From Stieleria varia (GTDB taxonomy: Bacteria > Planctomycetota > Planctomycetia > Pirellulales > Pirellulaceae): a stretch of 64,000 nt of DNA. Positions 28,953-37,713 of the stretch are shown piece after piece (positions within the stretch are counted from its first letter, which is position 1; each line of letters starts with the position of its first letter). The DNA lies in contig NZ_CP151726.1 in NCBI RefSeq assembly GCF_038443385.1, forward strand, positions 2,294,001-2,358,000, read 5' to 3'. The position numbers were made by a program, and so were the translations under genes. Below the pieces are notes generated by a model. The model saw only the letters and a list, made by a program, of their open reading frames with translations, made no database searches and was not told where the DNA came from.

Positions 28953-29032
28953 ATGGCTCCCCTCTCCCCCGATTCCTGGCGAGCCTCAAGCGAGTCAGGA
29001 ATCGGGGGAGAGGGGCAGGGGGTGAGGGGGAT
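28953..29032. repeat. Palindromic repeat of the same family, inverted, with a different core
   Basis: It starts atggctcccctctccccc and ends gggggagaggggcagggggt plus gaggggg, the reverse orientation of its two neighbours. The core stem is gattcctggc/gtcaggaatc instead of aagcttttcgcg. Shared arms and variable cores suggest that hairpin cores evolve or are exchanged faster than the arms. Confidence 0.75.
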
Positions 29033-29128
29033 TTTAGTACGGTTGATTGAAACTTTCGATTCACCGTTGCCTCAACGTTACGACAAGCTCACTGTGATAC
29101 AGTGACCGCTCTCATTGATCCCTCGTCG

Positions 29129-29233
29129 CCCCCTCACCCCCCAGCCCCTCTCCCCCAAGCTTTTCGCGACCAAGTCTTTGGAAATGGCTGAGCAACTAGC
29201 GCGAAAAGCTTGGGGGAGAGGGGAGCCATGTTT
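29129..29233. repeat. Palindromic repeat with polypyrimidine arms, copy 2
   Basis: Nearly identical to 28724-28826 in the same orientation, differing by an extra C in the opening run and a few core bases (gaaatggctg for gtaatagctg). It lies 60 bases beyond the flavohaemoglobin stop codon and could act as a transcription end point for that gene. Confidence 0.85.
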
Positions 29234-29293
29234 GAGAGTGAATGCTTCCTTTCGGCTTGCGTTCGTGCGGGTACTTGGGGATCGCGGGAGCTG

Positions 29294-30523
29294 TTAGACC
29301 GTGACCAAGGCTTGTTTGGGGCCAAAGAATTCGCAGTGTTGTCGCGACGCGTCAACGCCGAGTTCGTTGAGAATGACCTCGATCGTTGCCATGAACAGCT
29401 TGGGGCCACAGAAGTAGTAGTCCGCCTCAGCGACTGGTGTCTGCTCGGCAATCAAGTCTTTGGTGATCAGTCCGACCTCGTCACATTTGCCGGACGTAAC
29501 ATCACCCTCCAGCGGTTCGTCATAGATCACACGAGTCACGACCGGAGTGATCCCGTCAGCCAAGCCTCTTACTTCCTCTGCCATTGCGTGAACCGAACTG
29601 TTGCGTGCCGCTTGGAGGAAAAAAATCGGCGTCGTCAGGTTTGCTGCGGCTACCGACTTTGCCATCGACAGCAGTGGCGTCACGCCGATTCCGCCAGCGA
29701 TGAACACAAGCGGCTTGCCCGTTTGTTCGGCAGTGTTGATCGTGAACTCGCCACACGGTGGCCCCAGCGCGATCGTGTCACCGACGTTGACGTTGTCGTG
29801 CAAGTGGTTGGAAATCAAACCGTCGGGCGTGCCAGCCATGGCGGCTGTTTCCCGTTTCACACTGATGCGGAAATGATCCAGCCCCGGTCGGTCGGATAAA
29901 CTGTAGTTGCGGGGAGATGTCGGCGTGGTTGGGTGGTCGATGTGGACTGTGATGTATTGACCGGGCAAGAACGTCGGCAACGGGCCTCCGTCGGCTGGTT
30001 TCAAATAGAACGATGTCACGATGTCGCTTTCGCTGACCTTGCGATCGACCACAAAGTCACGCTGTCCGTTCCAGCCACCGGGTTGCGATTCCAGACCATC
30101 ATAGATCTCGCTTTCGCGGCCGATGCACACGTCGGCCAGTACGCCATAGGCTTCTCCGACCGCTTCGATGATTTCATCGGTCGCTGCGTCACCCATCACG
30201 TCTTTGATGGCATCGAGCAAGTGCTTGCCGACGATCGGATAGTGCTCCGCTTTCACACCCAAAGAGCAGTGTTTTTGAGCGATCAACTCCACAGCCGGCC
30301 CGAGCGCGGACAAATTGTCGATGTTGGAAAAGTAAGCACAGACCGCCCCGGCGAGTGCGGCGGGTTGTTGGCCGCTTTGTTGGTGAGCTTGATTGAAAAA
30401 CGCTTTGACTTCCGGATTGCCCGCGAACATGCGTTGGTAAAACTTGCACGTGATCGTATCCGCGTGGGCGGCGACGGCGGGCGTGATTTCCTTGATGATC
30501 TGAATGGTCTTGTCGCTGAGCAT
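29294..30523 (-). CDS. hmp: Flavohaemoglobin, nitric oxide dioxygenase
   Basis: A 409-residue enzyme that oxidises NO to nitrate using O2 and NAD(P)H, cytoplasmic. Residues 1-~140 are the globin domain: FYQRMF with the B10 tyrosine, and the proximal histidine in AQKHCSLG. Then comes a ferredoxin-reductase-type FAD domain ([13 protein letters not shown]) and an NAD domain ([30 protein letters not shown]). The ATG at 30523 gives the family's usual ~400 residues; the frame open to 30661 adds an unrelated extension. It is divergent from a two-component system at 31043, so control by that system or by an NO-responsive factor is plausible. Confidence 0.95.
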   Translation of the reverse strand: MLSDKTIQIIKEITPAVAAHADTITCKFYQRMFAGNPEVKAFFNQAHQQSGQQPAALAGAVCAYFSNIDNLSALGPAVELIAQKHCSLGVKAEHYPIVGKHLLDAIKDVMGDAATDEIIEAVGEAYGVLADVCIGRESEIYDGLESQPGGWNGQRDFVVDRKVSESDIVTSFYLKPADGGPLPTFLPGQYITVHIDHPTTPTSPRNYSLSDRPGLDHFRISVKRETAAMAGTPDGLISNHLHDNVNVGDTIALGPPCGEFTINTAEQTGKPLVFIAGGIGVTPLLSMAKSVAAANLTTPIFFLQAARNSSVHAMAEEVRGLADGITPVVTRVIYDEPLEGDVTSGKCDEVGLITKDLIAEQTPVAEADYYFCGPKLFMATIEVILNELGVDASRQHCEFFGPKQALVTV

Positions 30524-30661
30524 GGGAATCCTGCGGGCGTAGGAGGCAAAGAAAAAAGCGTTGGGAATGACCAACGAGGCGGGCGATGCAACTGGAACTG
30601 CGTCCACGGACTGCGATTGCCCTGAACGCGATGTCGGACCAGATGCCGAGTCCTGTACCAA

Positions 30662-30690
30662 AGGGTATATGTTTAGAATGTGTATGTCAA
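30662..30690 (-). promoter_or_regulatory. Candidate hmp promoter
   Basis: On the minus strand TTGACA (30685-30690) is followed after 17 bases by TACCCT (30662-30667), or after 15 bases by TATACC. The A+T-rich spacer is unlike the GC-rich surroundings and could hold an operator, but I see no confident NsrR- or FNR-like palindrome. The rest of the 519-bp gap 30524-31042 shows nothing I can name. Confidence 0.4.
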
Positions 30691-31042
30691 TATGCAGATT
30701 TGGGGTGTTTTGCAGATCGACTCGATCGGATGATTTCGCGTGGGTGGCGTAGGACCTGGCGAGTCAATCTTTGGAATGGACTCGATGCTTCGTCGCGTTT
30801 TGCCCAGCCATTGTTTTGCCACCAAGTTTGGGCGTTGATCACGACGAGTGCTTTGGGCTTGTCCCGGACTATACTATTCGATCTCAGTGGAACGAGCAGA
30901 GCTCGACGAGAATTCCGGTGGGGCGTGTGTTGATCACAGGGCGGGCGTGCCAGCGAGACATCAACACGAGTTTCGATACATCAACTCGGAACGTAGAATC
31001 CAAGCCCACTTGATTTCCCTGCATTCTCAAGCTTCTATTCAG

Positions 31043-33016
31043 ATGGCAAACATCCTGCGGCAACGAACGAGTGCTCCATCGGAAGGAAACGCGTATCGTG
31101 GCTCTGTCCTGCAGGCAGGCAGGGTTTCTCGGCGGGTCTGCAATTTTGGAATCTTGATCGTCGCTTTTCTCCTGAGCACATTTGACATTGCAGGAGCCGG
31201 GGAGGCCAAAAGCGTCCTGATCCTTTATTCGAACGAGAGTTTCTTGCCAGCCAACATCTCGCTCGGCAATGCGTTGGTCGATCAGATGCGTGGGGCCACG
31301 CCCACGCGCGTTGAGTTGTTTAGCGAGTTTCTCGATTTGATTCGATTTCCTGGGGATGCTCATCAGTCGCGTACGGCGGACATGCTCCGTCAGAAATACA
31401 GCAACCTGCAGATCGACCTTCTCGTGACGGTAGGGCCTCAGGCATTGAGCTTTTTGGCAGGCCAACGCGACGTTCTGTTTCCTGATGTTCCGGTCGTCTT
31501 TACTGGGGTACGCGAAGACAATGTGACTTGGCGTGAGCTGAAAAGTGCAACGGGGATCCTGATGCGGCTTGATCCGGTGCCGACGTTGGATTTGGCGATG
31601 CAGTTGCAACCGACAACACGACGAGTCGTCGTGGTCACTGGCGCTTCCGGCTTTGATCGATCATGGGACGCGTTGGCGCGAGAACGTTTTGGCAGTTACG
31701 AGGATCGGCTTGAGTTCACTTACTTTTCGGGCTTACCGATGCAAACGCTCTTGGAGAATGTGCGCGGCCTGCAGTCCGACACGGTGGTGATCTTCTTATC
31801 CGGTTTCACCGACGGGGCCGGTGAGTATTTCCTTTCCGCCGATGCGGCGAGTTTAGTCGCCGGCGCGTCGGCCGTCCCTGTCTACGGACCCTACGACACC
31901 TACATCGGAACTGGCATTGTCGGCGGACACATGAGTACATTCGATCAGGTCGGGCGAGAAACCGGACGCTTGGGGCTGCGAATTCTGGCTGGCGAGGCGC
32001 CGAAAAACATTGCCCCCTACTTGCCCGGCAACGGTGTCGCGGTAGTCGATTGTCGCCAACTGACGCGGTGGGGATTGAGTGAAGACCGCCTTCCACCACA
32101 CAGCGATTTGCGATTTCGCCAACCTTCGCCATGGGAAGAGTACCGCAACCTGGTACTCAGCGCTGTTGTCGTCTTGGCACTTCAATCGGTTCTGTTGGTA
32201 GGGCTGTTGATCGAGAGAAGAAATCGTGTCCGTGCGGAGCTAGAGGCCGATGAGACACGCAGAGAGCTGACGCACGCATCACGACTTGCTACCGTTGGTG
32301 AACTTACCGCATCGATCGCCCACGAGATCAATCAACCTCTCGGCGCTATCTTGAACAATGCGGACGCTGCGGAAATGTTGCTTGATTCGTCACCGGATAC
32401 GCTGGATGAGGTGCGACAGATTCTCGAGGATATTCGCCAGGACGATTTGCGGGCCAGTGAAGTCATCGGTCGACTGCGAGCCTTGCTGCGTAACCGCGAG
32501 ATCGAGTTCCAAAAGATCGATCCCCATGACTTGATCGATGACGTCCTGCGATTGATTCAGCGCGAGGCAAGTCGCCGTGAGGTGGCAATCCACACCACTC
32601 TTGCTTCAGGGACGCCCATGGTGACGGGGGACAAGGTGCACTTGCAGCAAGTGCTACTTAACCTGTTGTTGAATGGTATGGAAGCAATGTCAGAATTGGA
32701 ACATGCGAAGAAACTTATCGTCCAGACAAGGATTGTCGGCAGCGAGATGGAAATTGCAGTCCAAGACTCGGGGCCTGGCATCTCCAAGGACATTTGTGCT
32801 CGCCTATTCGATCCCTTCTTTACCACAAAGAAAGAAGGAATGGGGTTGGGGCTTTCCATCGCTCGAACACTTGTGGAAGCTCACGGAGGACGCATCTGGG
32901 CTGAGGGAGAATCGGGCAACGGAGTGACTTTTCGATTCACGGTACCACTTGCGCGGCAGTCTTCCAGCGAAGCGAGTCAGTCCGCAGGGGAGCTTACTCG
33001 GGAGCTGACCTGGTGA
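31043..33016 (+). CDS. Sensor histidine kinase with ABC-type substrate-binding sensor domain
   Basis: A 657-residue membrane kinase. The ATG at 31043 is preferred; upstream in-frame ATGs give unlikely sequence. A hydrophobic export segment (CNFGILIVAFLLSTFDIAGA) precedes an extracytoplasmic domain (~60-365) resembling ABC_sub_bind proteins (SVLILYSNESFLPANISLG, LLVTVGPQALSFL, PVYGPYDTYIGTGIVGG). A transmembrane helix (LVLSAVVVLALQSVLLVGLL) follows. The kinase core has H427 in ASIAHEINQPLGAILNN and ATPase motifs NLLLNGMEAM, DSGPGIS and GMGLGLSIA. It overlaps the FixJ-like gene by 4 bases. The sensed molecule is unknown. Confidence 0.9.
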   Translation: MANILRQRTSAPSEGNAYRGSVLQAGRVSRRVCNFGILIVAFLLSTFDIAGAGEAKSVLILYSNESFLPANISLGNALVDQMRGATPTRVELFSEFLDLIRFPGDAHQSRTADMLRQKYSNLQIDLLVTVGPQALSFLAGQRDVLFPDVPVVFTGVREDNVTWRELKSATGILMRLDPVPTLDLAMQLQPTTRRVVVVTGASGFDRSWDALARERFGSYEDRLEFTYFSGLPMQTLLENVRGLQSDTVVIFLSGFTDGAGEYFLSADAASLVAGASAVPVYGPYDTYIGTGIVGGHMSTFDQVGRETGRLGLRILAGEAPKNIAPYLPGNGVAVVDCRQLTRWGLSEDRLPPHSDLRFRQPSPWEEYRNLVLSAVVVLALQSVLLVGLLIERRNRVRAELEADETRRELTHASRLATVGELTASIAHEINQPLGAILNNADAAEMLLDSSPDTLDEVRQILEDIRQDDLRASEVIGRLRALLRNREIEFQKIDPHDLIDDVLRLIQREASRREVAIHTTLASGTPMVTGDKVHLQQVLLNLLLNGMEAMSELEHAKKLIVQTRIVGSEMEIAVQDSGPGISKDICARLFDPFFTTKKEGMGLGLSIARTLVEAHGGRIWAEGESGNGVTFRFTVPLARQSSSEASQSAGELTRELTW

Positions 33017-33639
33017 CGCTAACGATTCCGATAGTCCATGTTGTCGACGACGACGCTTCTTTTCGAAAATCTCTTGTGCGTCTGCTGCGAGCGGCCAGCT
33101 ACGAAGTCTGTGAGTATGCTTCTGCGGCCGAGTTCTTACTCGCGCGTGTGCGATGCGCACCCGGCTGTGTCGTGCTCGATATTCACATGCCTGGCCTCAG
33201 CGGGTTGGATCTCCAGGAGGGGCTGAGCGATTTCGATGATGCACATCCCATCATCTTTCTCACAGGACATGGCGACATCCCCATGAGTGTCAGGGCCATG
33301 AAAGCAGGGGCGGTGGATTTCTTAACAAAGCCGGTCCAGCGTGATTCACTCTTGGCAGCTGTTCGTTCTGCGATTGCCAGAGACACAGAGAAACGGATGA
33401 CACGTGAAAGCCAGACCCTTTTGCGTGCTCGATTCGAGAAGCTAACAGAAAGAGAACTCGCCGTTTTCACGCTCGTGGTCGCCGGGAAACTCAATAAGAA
33501 CATTGCTTCGGAACTTGGGATTTCCGAACGCACGGTCAAATCGCATCGGGCAAACGTGATGGCAAAACTGCAGGTCACGTCGATCGCAGGGCTCATCGCG
33601 TCGGCCGTGCAGCTCAACTTTCCAATTTCTGAGACCTAA
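33013..33639 (+). CDS. FixJ-like response regulator (receiver plus LuxR-type HTH)
   Basis: A 208-residue regulator. The start is GTG in a GTGA overlap with the kinase stop. The receiver (1-~120) has the acidic pair VVDDDAS, phospho-acceptor D56 in VVLDIHMPG, and the conserved lysine in FLTKPV. The C-terminal HTH (LTERELAVFTLVVAGKLNKN, ISERTVKSHRANVMAKL) is LuxR/FixJ type. Coupling to the preceding kinase makes it the cognate partner. Targets are not visible; the divergent hmp gene and the downstream receiver and sulfatase genes are candidates. Confidence 0.92.
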   Translation: MTLTIPIVHVVDDDASFRKSLVRLLRAASYEVCEYASAAEFLLARVRCAPGCVVLDIHMPGLSGLDLQEGLSDFDDAHPIIFLTGHGDIPMSVRAMKAGAVDFLTKPVQRDSLLAAVRSAIARDTEKRMTRESQTLLRARFEKLTERELAVFTLVVAGKLNKNIASELGISERTVKSHRANVMAKLQVTSIAGLIASAVQLNFPISET

Positions 33640-33777
33640 TCCGACTGGTTCAGCGACTGACATTTTGTTCACCTGCACCAAAGGGCAGTTGAATCTGCCC
33701 GCGGGCACACTTGCAATCATCGTACGCTCGTTAGAATCGAAGCCTGCCCGTTGTGACCGGGCATGATCGAGAGACGA

Positions 33778-34155
33778 ATGATGCAGAGTGACTTACTCAC
33801 AATTGTCGTTGTCGAGGACGATCCTAGTATGCGTCGAGCAATTGAACGAGTACTACGAACGGGTGGCTACAAGCCAATCTTATTTGATTCAGCAGAAGCT
33901 ACCCTTGAATCGGGTGTATTGTTTAGAGCCGACTGTTTGGTCCTGGACGTCAACCTGCCTGGCATGTCGGGTTTCGAATTACTGGAGCATTTGATCCCCA
34001 ATGGAGGCTCATTACCGACGATTTTCATCACCTCACATGACGCGCCCGCATTTCGCGACAGAGCGGCAAGCCTGGGGGCGTGCAGCTATCATCCCAAACC
34101 TTTTTTGGGTCGGGTCTTGCTAAATGCGGTTCAGGAGGCCTTTCAGGCCAAGTAA
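33778..34155 (+). CDS. Single-domain response regulator (receiver only)
   Basis: A 125-residue CheY-like receiver with no output domain: VVVEDDPSM, D57 in LVLDVNLPG, and K in SYHPKPF. It is similar to the receiver at 33013. Of three near-adjacent ATGs (33763, 33778, 33781), 33778 has the best upstream purine run (gagagacg). Within the 138-bp spacer before it are two weak 6-bp hairpins (33683-33700, 33745-33763). It may compete for phosphate from, or tune, the adjacent kinase. That role is inferred from position. Confidence 0.85.
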   Translation: MMQSDLLTIVVVEDDPSMRRAIERVLRTGGYKPILFDSAEATLESGVLFRADCLVLDVNLPGMSGFELLEHLIPNGGSLPTIFITSHDAPAFRDRAASLGACSYHPKPFLGRVLLNAVQEAFQAK

Positions 34156-34271
34156 TCGGTCGGTGTTCACTGCTGTCGAGGTGGCTCAGGCTGTAACGAA
34201 TTTCATCGCTCACGACGACAGGCCACGGTGGATTTGACCCCGGGCCTATCCTTTTCAACTGGAGATTTTCA

Positions 34272-35867
34272 ATGAATCGATTTCGTCTATTAATGATCGG
34301 AGTGCTTGCGTGCAGCGGAGGGATCGCATGTTCGTCGCGTGCCAATGCTCAGCAACCCGATTCCAGCAAGCCCAACATCATCGTCATTTGGGGCGATGAC
34401 ATTGGTACCTGGAATATCAGCCATAACAATCGCGGCATGATGGGCTATAGAACTCCCAACATCGATCGCATTGCCCAGGAAGGTCTGTCATTTACGGACT
34501 ACTATGCACAGCAAAGTTGCACCGCAGGCCGAGCGGCCTTCATTGGCGGTTCTGTGCCGGTCCGTTCAGGAATGACGAAGGTTGGCATGCCTGCTGCGAA
34601 AGAGGGTTGGCAAAAGACCGATGTCACCATGGCAACGGTGCTCAAGAGCCAGGGGTATGCCACTGGGCAATTCGGCAAGAACCACCAGGGCGACAGGGAC
34701 GAGCACCTGCCGACCATGCATGGTTTCGATGAATTCTTTGGCAACCTCTATCACCTGAACGCAGAGGAAGAGCCAGAGAACCGCGACTATCCGGGCGACC
34801 TAAAGCTTGCCAACGGCAAAACGTTCAAGGAAACGTTCGGTCCGCGCGGCGTGCTGAAGTGCAAAGCCGACGGCAAGGGTGGCCAAACCATCGAGGATAC
34901 CGGACCGCTGACGAAGAAACGGATGGAGACAATTGATGACGAGTCCATCGCGGTCGCCAAAGAGTTCATCACTCGCCATGCGAAGTCCGGCAAGCCATTC
35001 TTCTGCTGGTGGAACGGGACTCGCATGCACTTCCGAACCCACGTGAAACCCGAGCACAAGGGCATCAGTGGCAAGAGCGGTGACGAATACCACGACGGCA
35101 TGGTCGAGCATGACATGCACGTTGGTGAACTGCTCAAACTCATCGACGAACTTGGCATCGCTGACAACACGATCGTTCAATACTCAACCGACAACGGCCC
35201 GCACTTCAATACTTGGCCCGACGCCGGAACAACGCCCTTCCACGGCGAAAAGAACTCGAACTGGGAAGGCGCCTTTCGAGTGCCCTGTTTTGTCCGTTGG
35301 CCGGGCAAATTTCCCGCAGGTGAGACGCTCAACGGAATCGTTTCCCATGAAGACTGGCTGCCCACGTTTGCGGCCGCCGCTGGTGCACCAGACATCAAGG
35401 AAAAGCTGAAATCGGGCGTTGAACTCAACGGCCGGAAATACAAGAACTACATCGATGGGTACAACCAGCTCGACTACTTGAGCGGAAAAACGGACGAGTC
35501 GCCCCGCAAGGAATTCATCTATGTGGACGACGGCGGTCACGTTGCTTGCATCCGTGTCGGTGACTGGAAAGCCGTCTATCTTGAGAACCGCGCTGACACC
35601 CTCCAGATCTGGAAAGAGCCCTTCGTTCATCTTCGTACCCCCGATCTCTACAACCTGCGGCGCGACCCGTTTGAGAAAGCCAAGATCGGCTCGAACACCT
35701 ACGAGGATTGGTTCATCGATCGCGCCTACTTGCTCGGCCCCATGCAGGTCGTAGCGAGCAAGTTCCTGATGACGCTCAAGGAGTATCCCCCCAGCCAAGC
35801 TCCGGGCGACTGGAGTCTGGAATCGCTTGAAAAGCAGATCTCCGTCATGACGGTCGGCGGCAACTAA
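34272..35867 (+). CDS. Exported type I sulfatase (arylsulfatase-like)
   Basis: A 531-residue sulfatase. The signal peptide is LLMIGVLACSGGIACSS, then ANAQQ. The active-site motif is C83TAGR in QQSCTAGRAA, where the cysteine is matured to formylglycine. Metal-binding residues occur in IVIWGDDIGTW and, later, YSTDNGPHFNTWPD. The family feature GYRTPNIDRIAQEGLSFTDY is present. Planctomycetes carry many such enzymes for sulfated polysaccharides, but the substrate cannot be told from sequence. A purine run (ctggag) precedes the ATG. No sulfatase-maturing enzyme lies in the window. Confidence 0.93.
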   Translation: MNRFRLLMIGVLACSGGIACSSRANAQQPDSSKPNIIVIWGDDIGTWNISHNNRGMMGYRTPNIDRIAQEGLSFTDYYAQQSCTAGRAAFIGGSVPVRSGMTKVGMPAAKEGWQKTDVTMATVLKSQGYATGQFGKNHQGDRDEHLPTMHGFDEFFGNLYHLNAEEEPENRDYPGDLKLANGKTFKETFGPRGVLKCKADGKGGQTIEDTGPLTKKRMETIDDESIAVAKEFITRHAKSGKPFFCWWNGTRMHFRTHVKPEHKGISGKSGDEYHDGMVEHDMHVGELLKLIDELGIADNTIVQYSTDNGPHFNTWPDAGTTPFHGEKNSNWEGAFRVPCFVRWPGKFPAGETLNGIVSHEDWLPTFAAAAGAPDIKEKLKSGVELNGRKYKNYIDGYNQLDYLSGKTDESPRKEFIYVDDGGHVACIRVGDWKAVYLENRADTLQIWKEPFVHLRTPDLYNLRRDPFEKAKIGSNTYEDWFIDRAYLLGPMQVVASKFLMTLKEYPPSQAPGDWSLESLEKQISVMTVGGN

Positions 35868-35883
35868 AGCGCTAATCGTTTCA

Positions 35884-35909
35884 AGGGTGCCGTCATCTGA
35901 CGGCACCCT
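35884..35909 (+). terminator. Hairpin after the sulfatase gene
   Basis: agggtgccgtca (35884-35895) and tgacggcaccct (35898-35909) form a perfect 12-bp inverted repeat 17 bases after the stop codon. It is terminator-like but lacks a T run. Confidence 0.55.
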
Positions 35910-36052
35910 GGGCTGATCAAAATTCGGGATTGTGGCGCAGCGGCGCTCCGCAAGTTTCTGTCACGTCCCTCGGGCGCAGTTGGGGAGGTAACAGGTGCGC
36001 AGCACGGCACACGGCGTCTGGCTTGTGTTTGGGCGGATGGTGGTGTTCGTTT

Positions 36053-36100
36053 TCGACTTGGAAAGTCGAACGACAATCGTCGCTCGACTTTCCAAGTCGA
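36053..36100. repeat. Perfect 17-bp inverted repeat
   Basis: tcgacttggaaagtcga (36053-36069) and tcgactttccaagtcga (36084-36100) are exact inverted repeats. The 14-base interval holds a further cgac/gtcg pair. Non-coding, in the 593-bp gene-free stretch between the sulfatase and the Tad locus (35868-36460). Confidence 0.8.
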
Positions 36101-36205
36101 TAGCGTGCCCCGTCAAGCGTTTTGCCATTTCCAGTCATTGACTTGCACAGACAAGCCCCCCTCCCTCGCATTCGCCTGAACCGTCAACAGAAGCACATCC
36201 ACCTG

Positions 36206-36248
36206 CCCACCGCCCGCGAATCGCCTTCGGCGATTCGCGGGCGGTGGG
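36206..36248. repeat. Perfect 20-bp hairpin with 3-base loop
   Basis: cccaccgcccgcgaatcgcc (36206-36225) pairs exactly with 36229-36248 across the loop ttc. The free energy would be very high for so short a sequence. It lies about 213 bases from the 3' end of the Tad locus. It may be a bidirectional terminator or a mobile REP-type unit. Confidence 0.85.
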
Positions 36249-36460
36249 GAATTTCTGTTGGTGTGCGACGGTAGCCGTCAGTTGTTTCCTCCGCCGAGAC
36301 AAGCTAGACGGAAGGAGCTTCGCTGAACAAAACACGCAAAACCAAAACCCGTGTCAACGCCAAATTTTGAACAACCCAGCATTCGCCTTGGTCACGATGC
36401 GTCTGCGACCAGGCTTGACGCGCTGACCCGGTACAGTGTGTCTATGAACGGGCCTGTGTC

Positions 36461-37156
36461 TTATCGAGGGGCCTGCGTCTTCTCGATTGCAGAGGCCAAC
36501 CGGATGGTTTCAGACGTCGGGTTATCAACCAGCGACTGCTCAATGGCAGAGCGAGCATTGGCTTCATTTCCCGATTCGATATCCAGTAGCGCGATGTTGT
36601 GATGGGCGACGGACGATCCGTAGATCGCCGTGAATTGCTGGATTGCTCCTTGTCGGTCTCCGGCACGGTAACCCGCGATCGCGCGAGTTGATTGTAGACG
36701 CCGATCTGCGGGGAACTGCTGCAAGGATTCATCGAGAACACGGATCGCTGGAGCCAAACGATCGGATTCCAATAGTGTCCACGCAAGGTTGTTGCGAAGC
36801 TCCACGTCGTTCGGCGTCGATTCGATTGCCCGTTGATACCTCGCAACCGCCTTGTCCGTTTCTCCGGCTTGGGCGTAGATCGGTGCCAGTTCTCGATCCA
36901 GTGGCGGGTGTTTTGGGGCGAGTTTTTCAGCTTGCTCATACAAAGCGATCGCTTCAGTGAAATGACCGTTGGCAGCAATCGTTTTTGCGGTCTGAATGCA
37001 AAGCTCCCTCTCGGACTTGGGTGTCCCGTGTTCGGAAGCGGACGACAAGGAATGGCTGGCAAGAGGCTCGATGAAATCACTTGTCCGTTTAGCTCGCATG
37101 CTTTGGCAGCCCAGTGAGATCAACAGGAGCGACGCAACAGTCAGGTATCGAATCAT
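36461..37156 (-). CDS. TPR lipoprotein, TadD-like
   Basis: A 231-residue protein with a lipoprotein signal (LTVASLLLISLGC, cysteine near residue 17) and several tetratricopeptide repeats (EAIALYEQAEKLAPKHPPLD, KAVARYQRAIESTPNDVELR, NNLAWTLLESDRLAPAIRVL). TPR lipoproteins called TadD help assemble the Tad secretin. It overlaps the upstream lipoprotein gene by 4 bases and is the last gene of the pilus cluster. The TadD assignment rests on domain type and location. Confidence 0.82.
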   Translation of the reverse strand: MIRYLTVASLLLISLGCQSMRAKRTSDFIEPLASHSLSSASEHGTPKSERELCIQTAKTIAANGHFTEAIALYEQAEKLAPKHPPLDRELAPIYAQAGETDKAVARYQRAIESTPNDVELRNNLAWTLLESDRLAPAIRVLDESLQQFPADRRLQSTRAIAGYRAGDRQGAIQQFTAIYGSSVAHHNIALLDIESGNEANARSAIEQSLVDNPTSETIRLASAIEKTQAPR

Positions 37157-37713
37157 CGAAAGCCTCCTGTAAGACCGGTTCCGCCAATTCCTGATGGACG
37201 TGAGATCGGCGCGCCGATGCCCGCGTTTGAATTGCGAGTGTTGCCCAAAGCGCTCGCCGCGCGTTCAGCCTGCGGTCCAGAGAGACCGAGTGCCGCAGGA
37301 AACGCAAGTTGAACGTCAGGTGAGTGGATTCCACGAATTGCCAGTTCGTGTAACACAGAGGCTAGGCGGTTCGTATCCACTGCAGCATCACCGGACGGCT
37401 CAATCGTCCACGACTGCACGGCAGCCAGATCGGTCTGAGCATGTCTGGACAACCGCTGCAAAGCGGCAGGCGAAAGCGTCGCTGAGCGGTCAATGAAATC
37501 GGCTTGGTACAAGACGGTTTGGTCGGCAATCGCGCTGTTGACCTGAGCAGATTGCCACTGGCATACCTTGCTGCCGGCCGGTGCTGGGATTGCGCCGGCT
37601 GGAATATCGGCACAGCAATCGACACCCAGTACGCCGTCGTGGTGCGAGCATCCGAATGAAAGACAGCAAGTGAGTGTCACGATCGTCGCGTGAACGAAAA
37701 TTGGATTATTCAT
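37153..37713 (-). CDS. Tad-locus lipoprotein, OmpA-style C-terminal region possible
   Basis: A 186-residue protein. The ATG at 37713 overlaps the secretin stop by 8 bases; the GTG at 37728 is less likely. The signal is FVHATIVTLTCCLSFGC with a lipobox cysteine. The middle part (DRSATLSPAALQRLSRHAQT, WTIEPSGDAAVDTNRLASVL) is reminiscent of OmpA/CpaD-like folds but I cannot assign it. The C-terminus is Gly/Ser/Pro rich. By position it could be the CpaD/RcpB-type outer-membrane partner of the secretin. That is inference. Confidence 0.65.
   Translation of the reverse strand: MNNPIFVHATIVTLTCCLSFGCSHHDGVLGVDCCADIPAGAIPAPAGSKVCQWQSAQVNSAIADQTVLYQADFIDRSATLSPAALQRLSRHAQTDLAAVQSWTIEPSGDAAVDTNRLASVLHELAIRGIHSPDVQLAFPAALGLSGPQAERAASALGNTRNSNAGIGAPISRPSGIGGTGLTGGFR

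Noticed and set aside
28724-29233. CRISPR-like repeat array
   Set aside because: There are only three copies, in mixed orientation, of different internal sequence and irregular spacing, and no cas genes.
29210-29899. Open frame of 229 codons on the plus strand, opposite the flavohaemoglobin gene
   Set aside because: It lies antisense to a clearly coding gene, begins in a repeat and shows no protein-like motifs.
33683-33763. Two short hairpins between the FixJ-like and lone receiver genes as a riboswitch or terminator
   Set aside because: The stems are only 6 bp with no T run; too weak to call.
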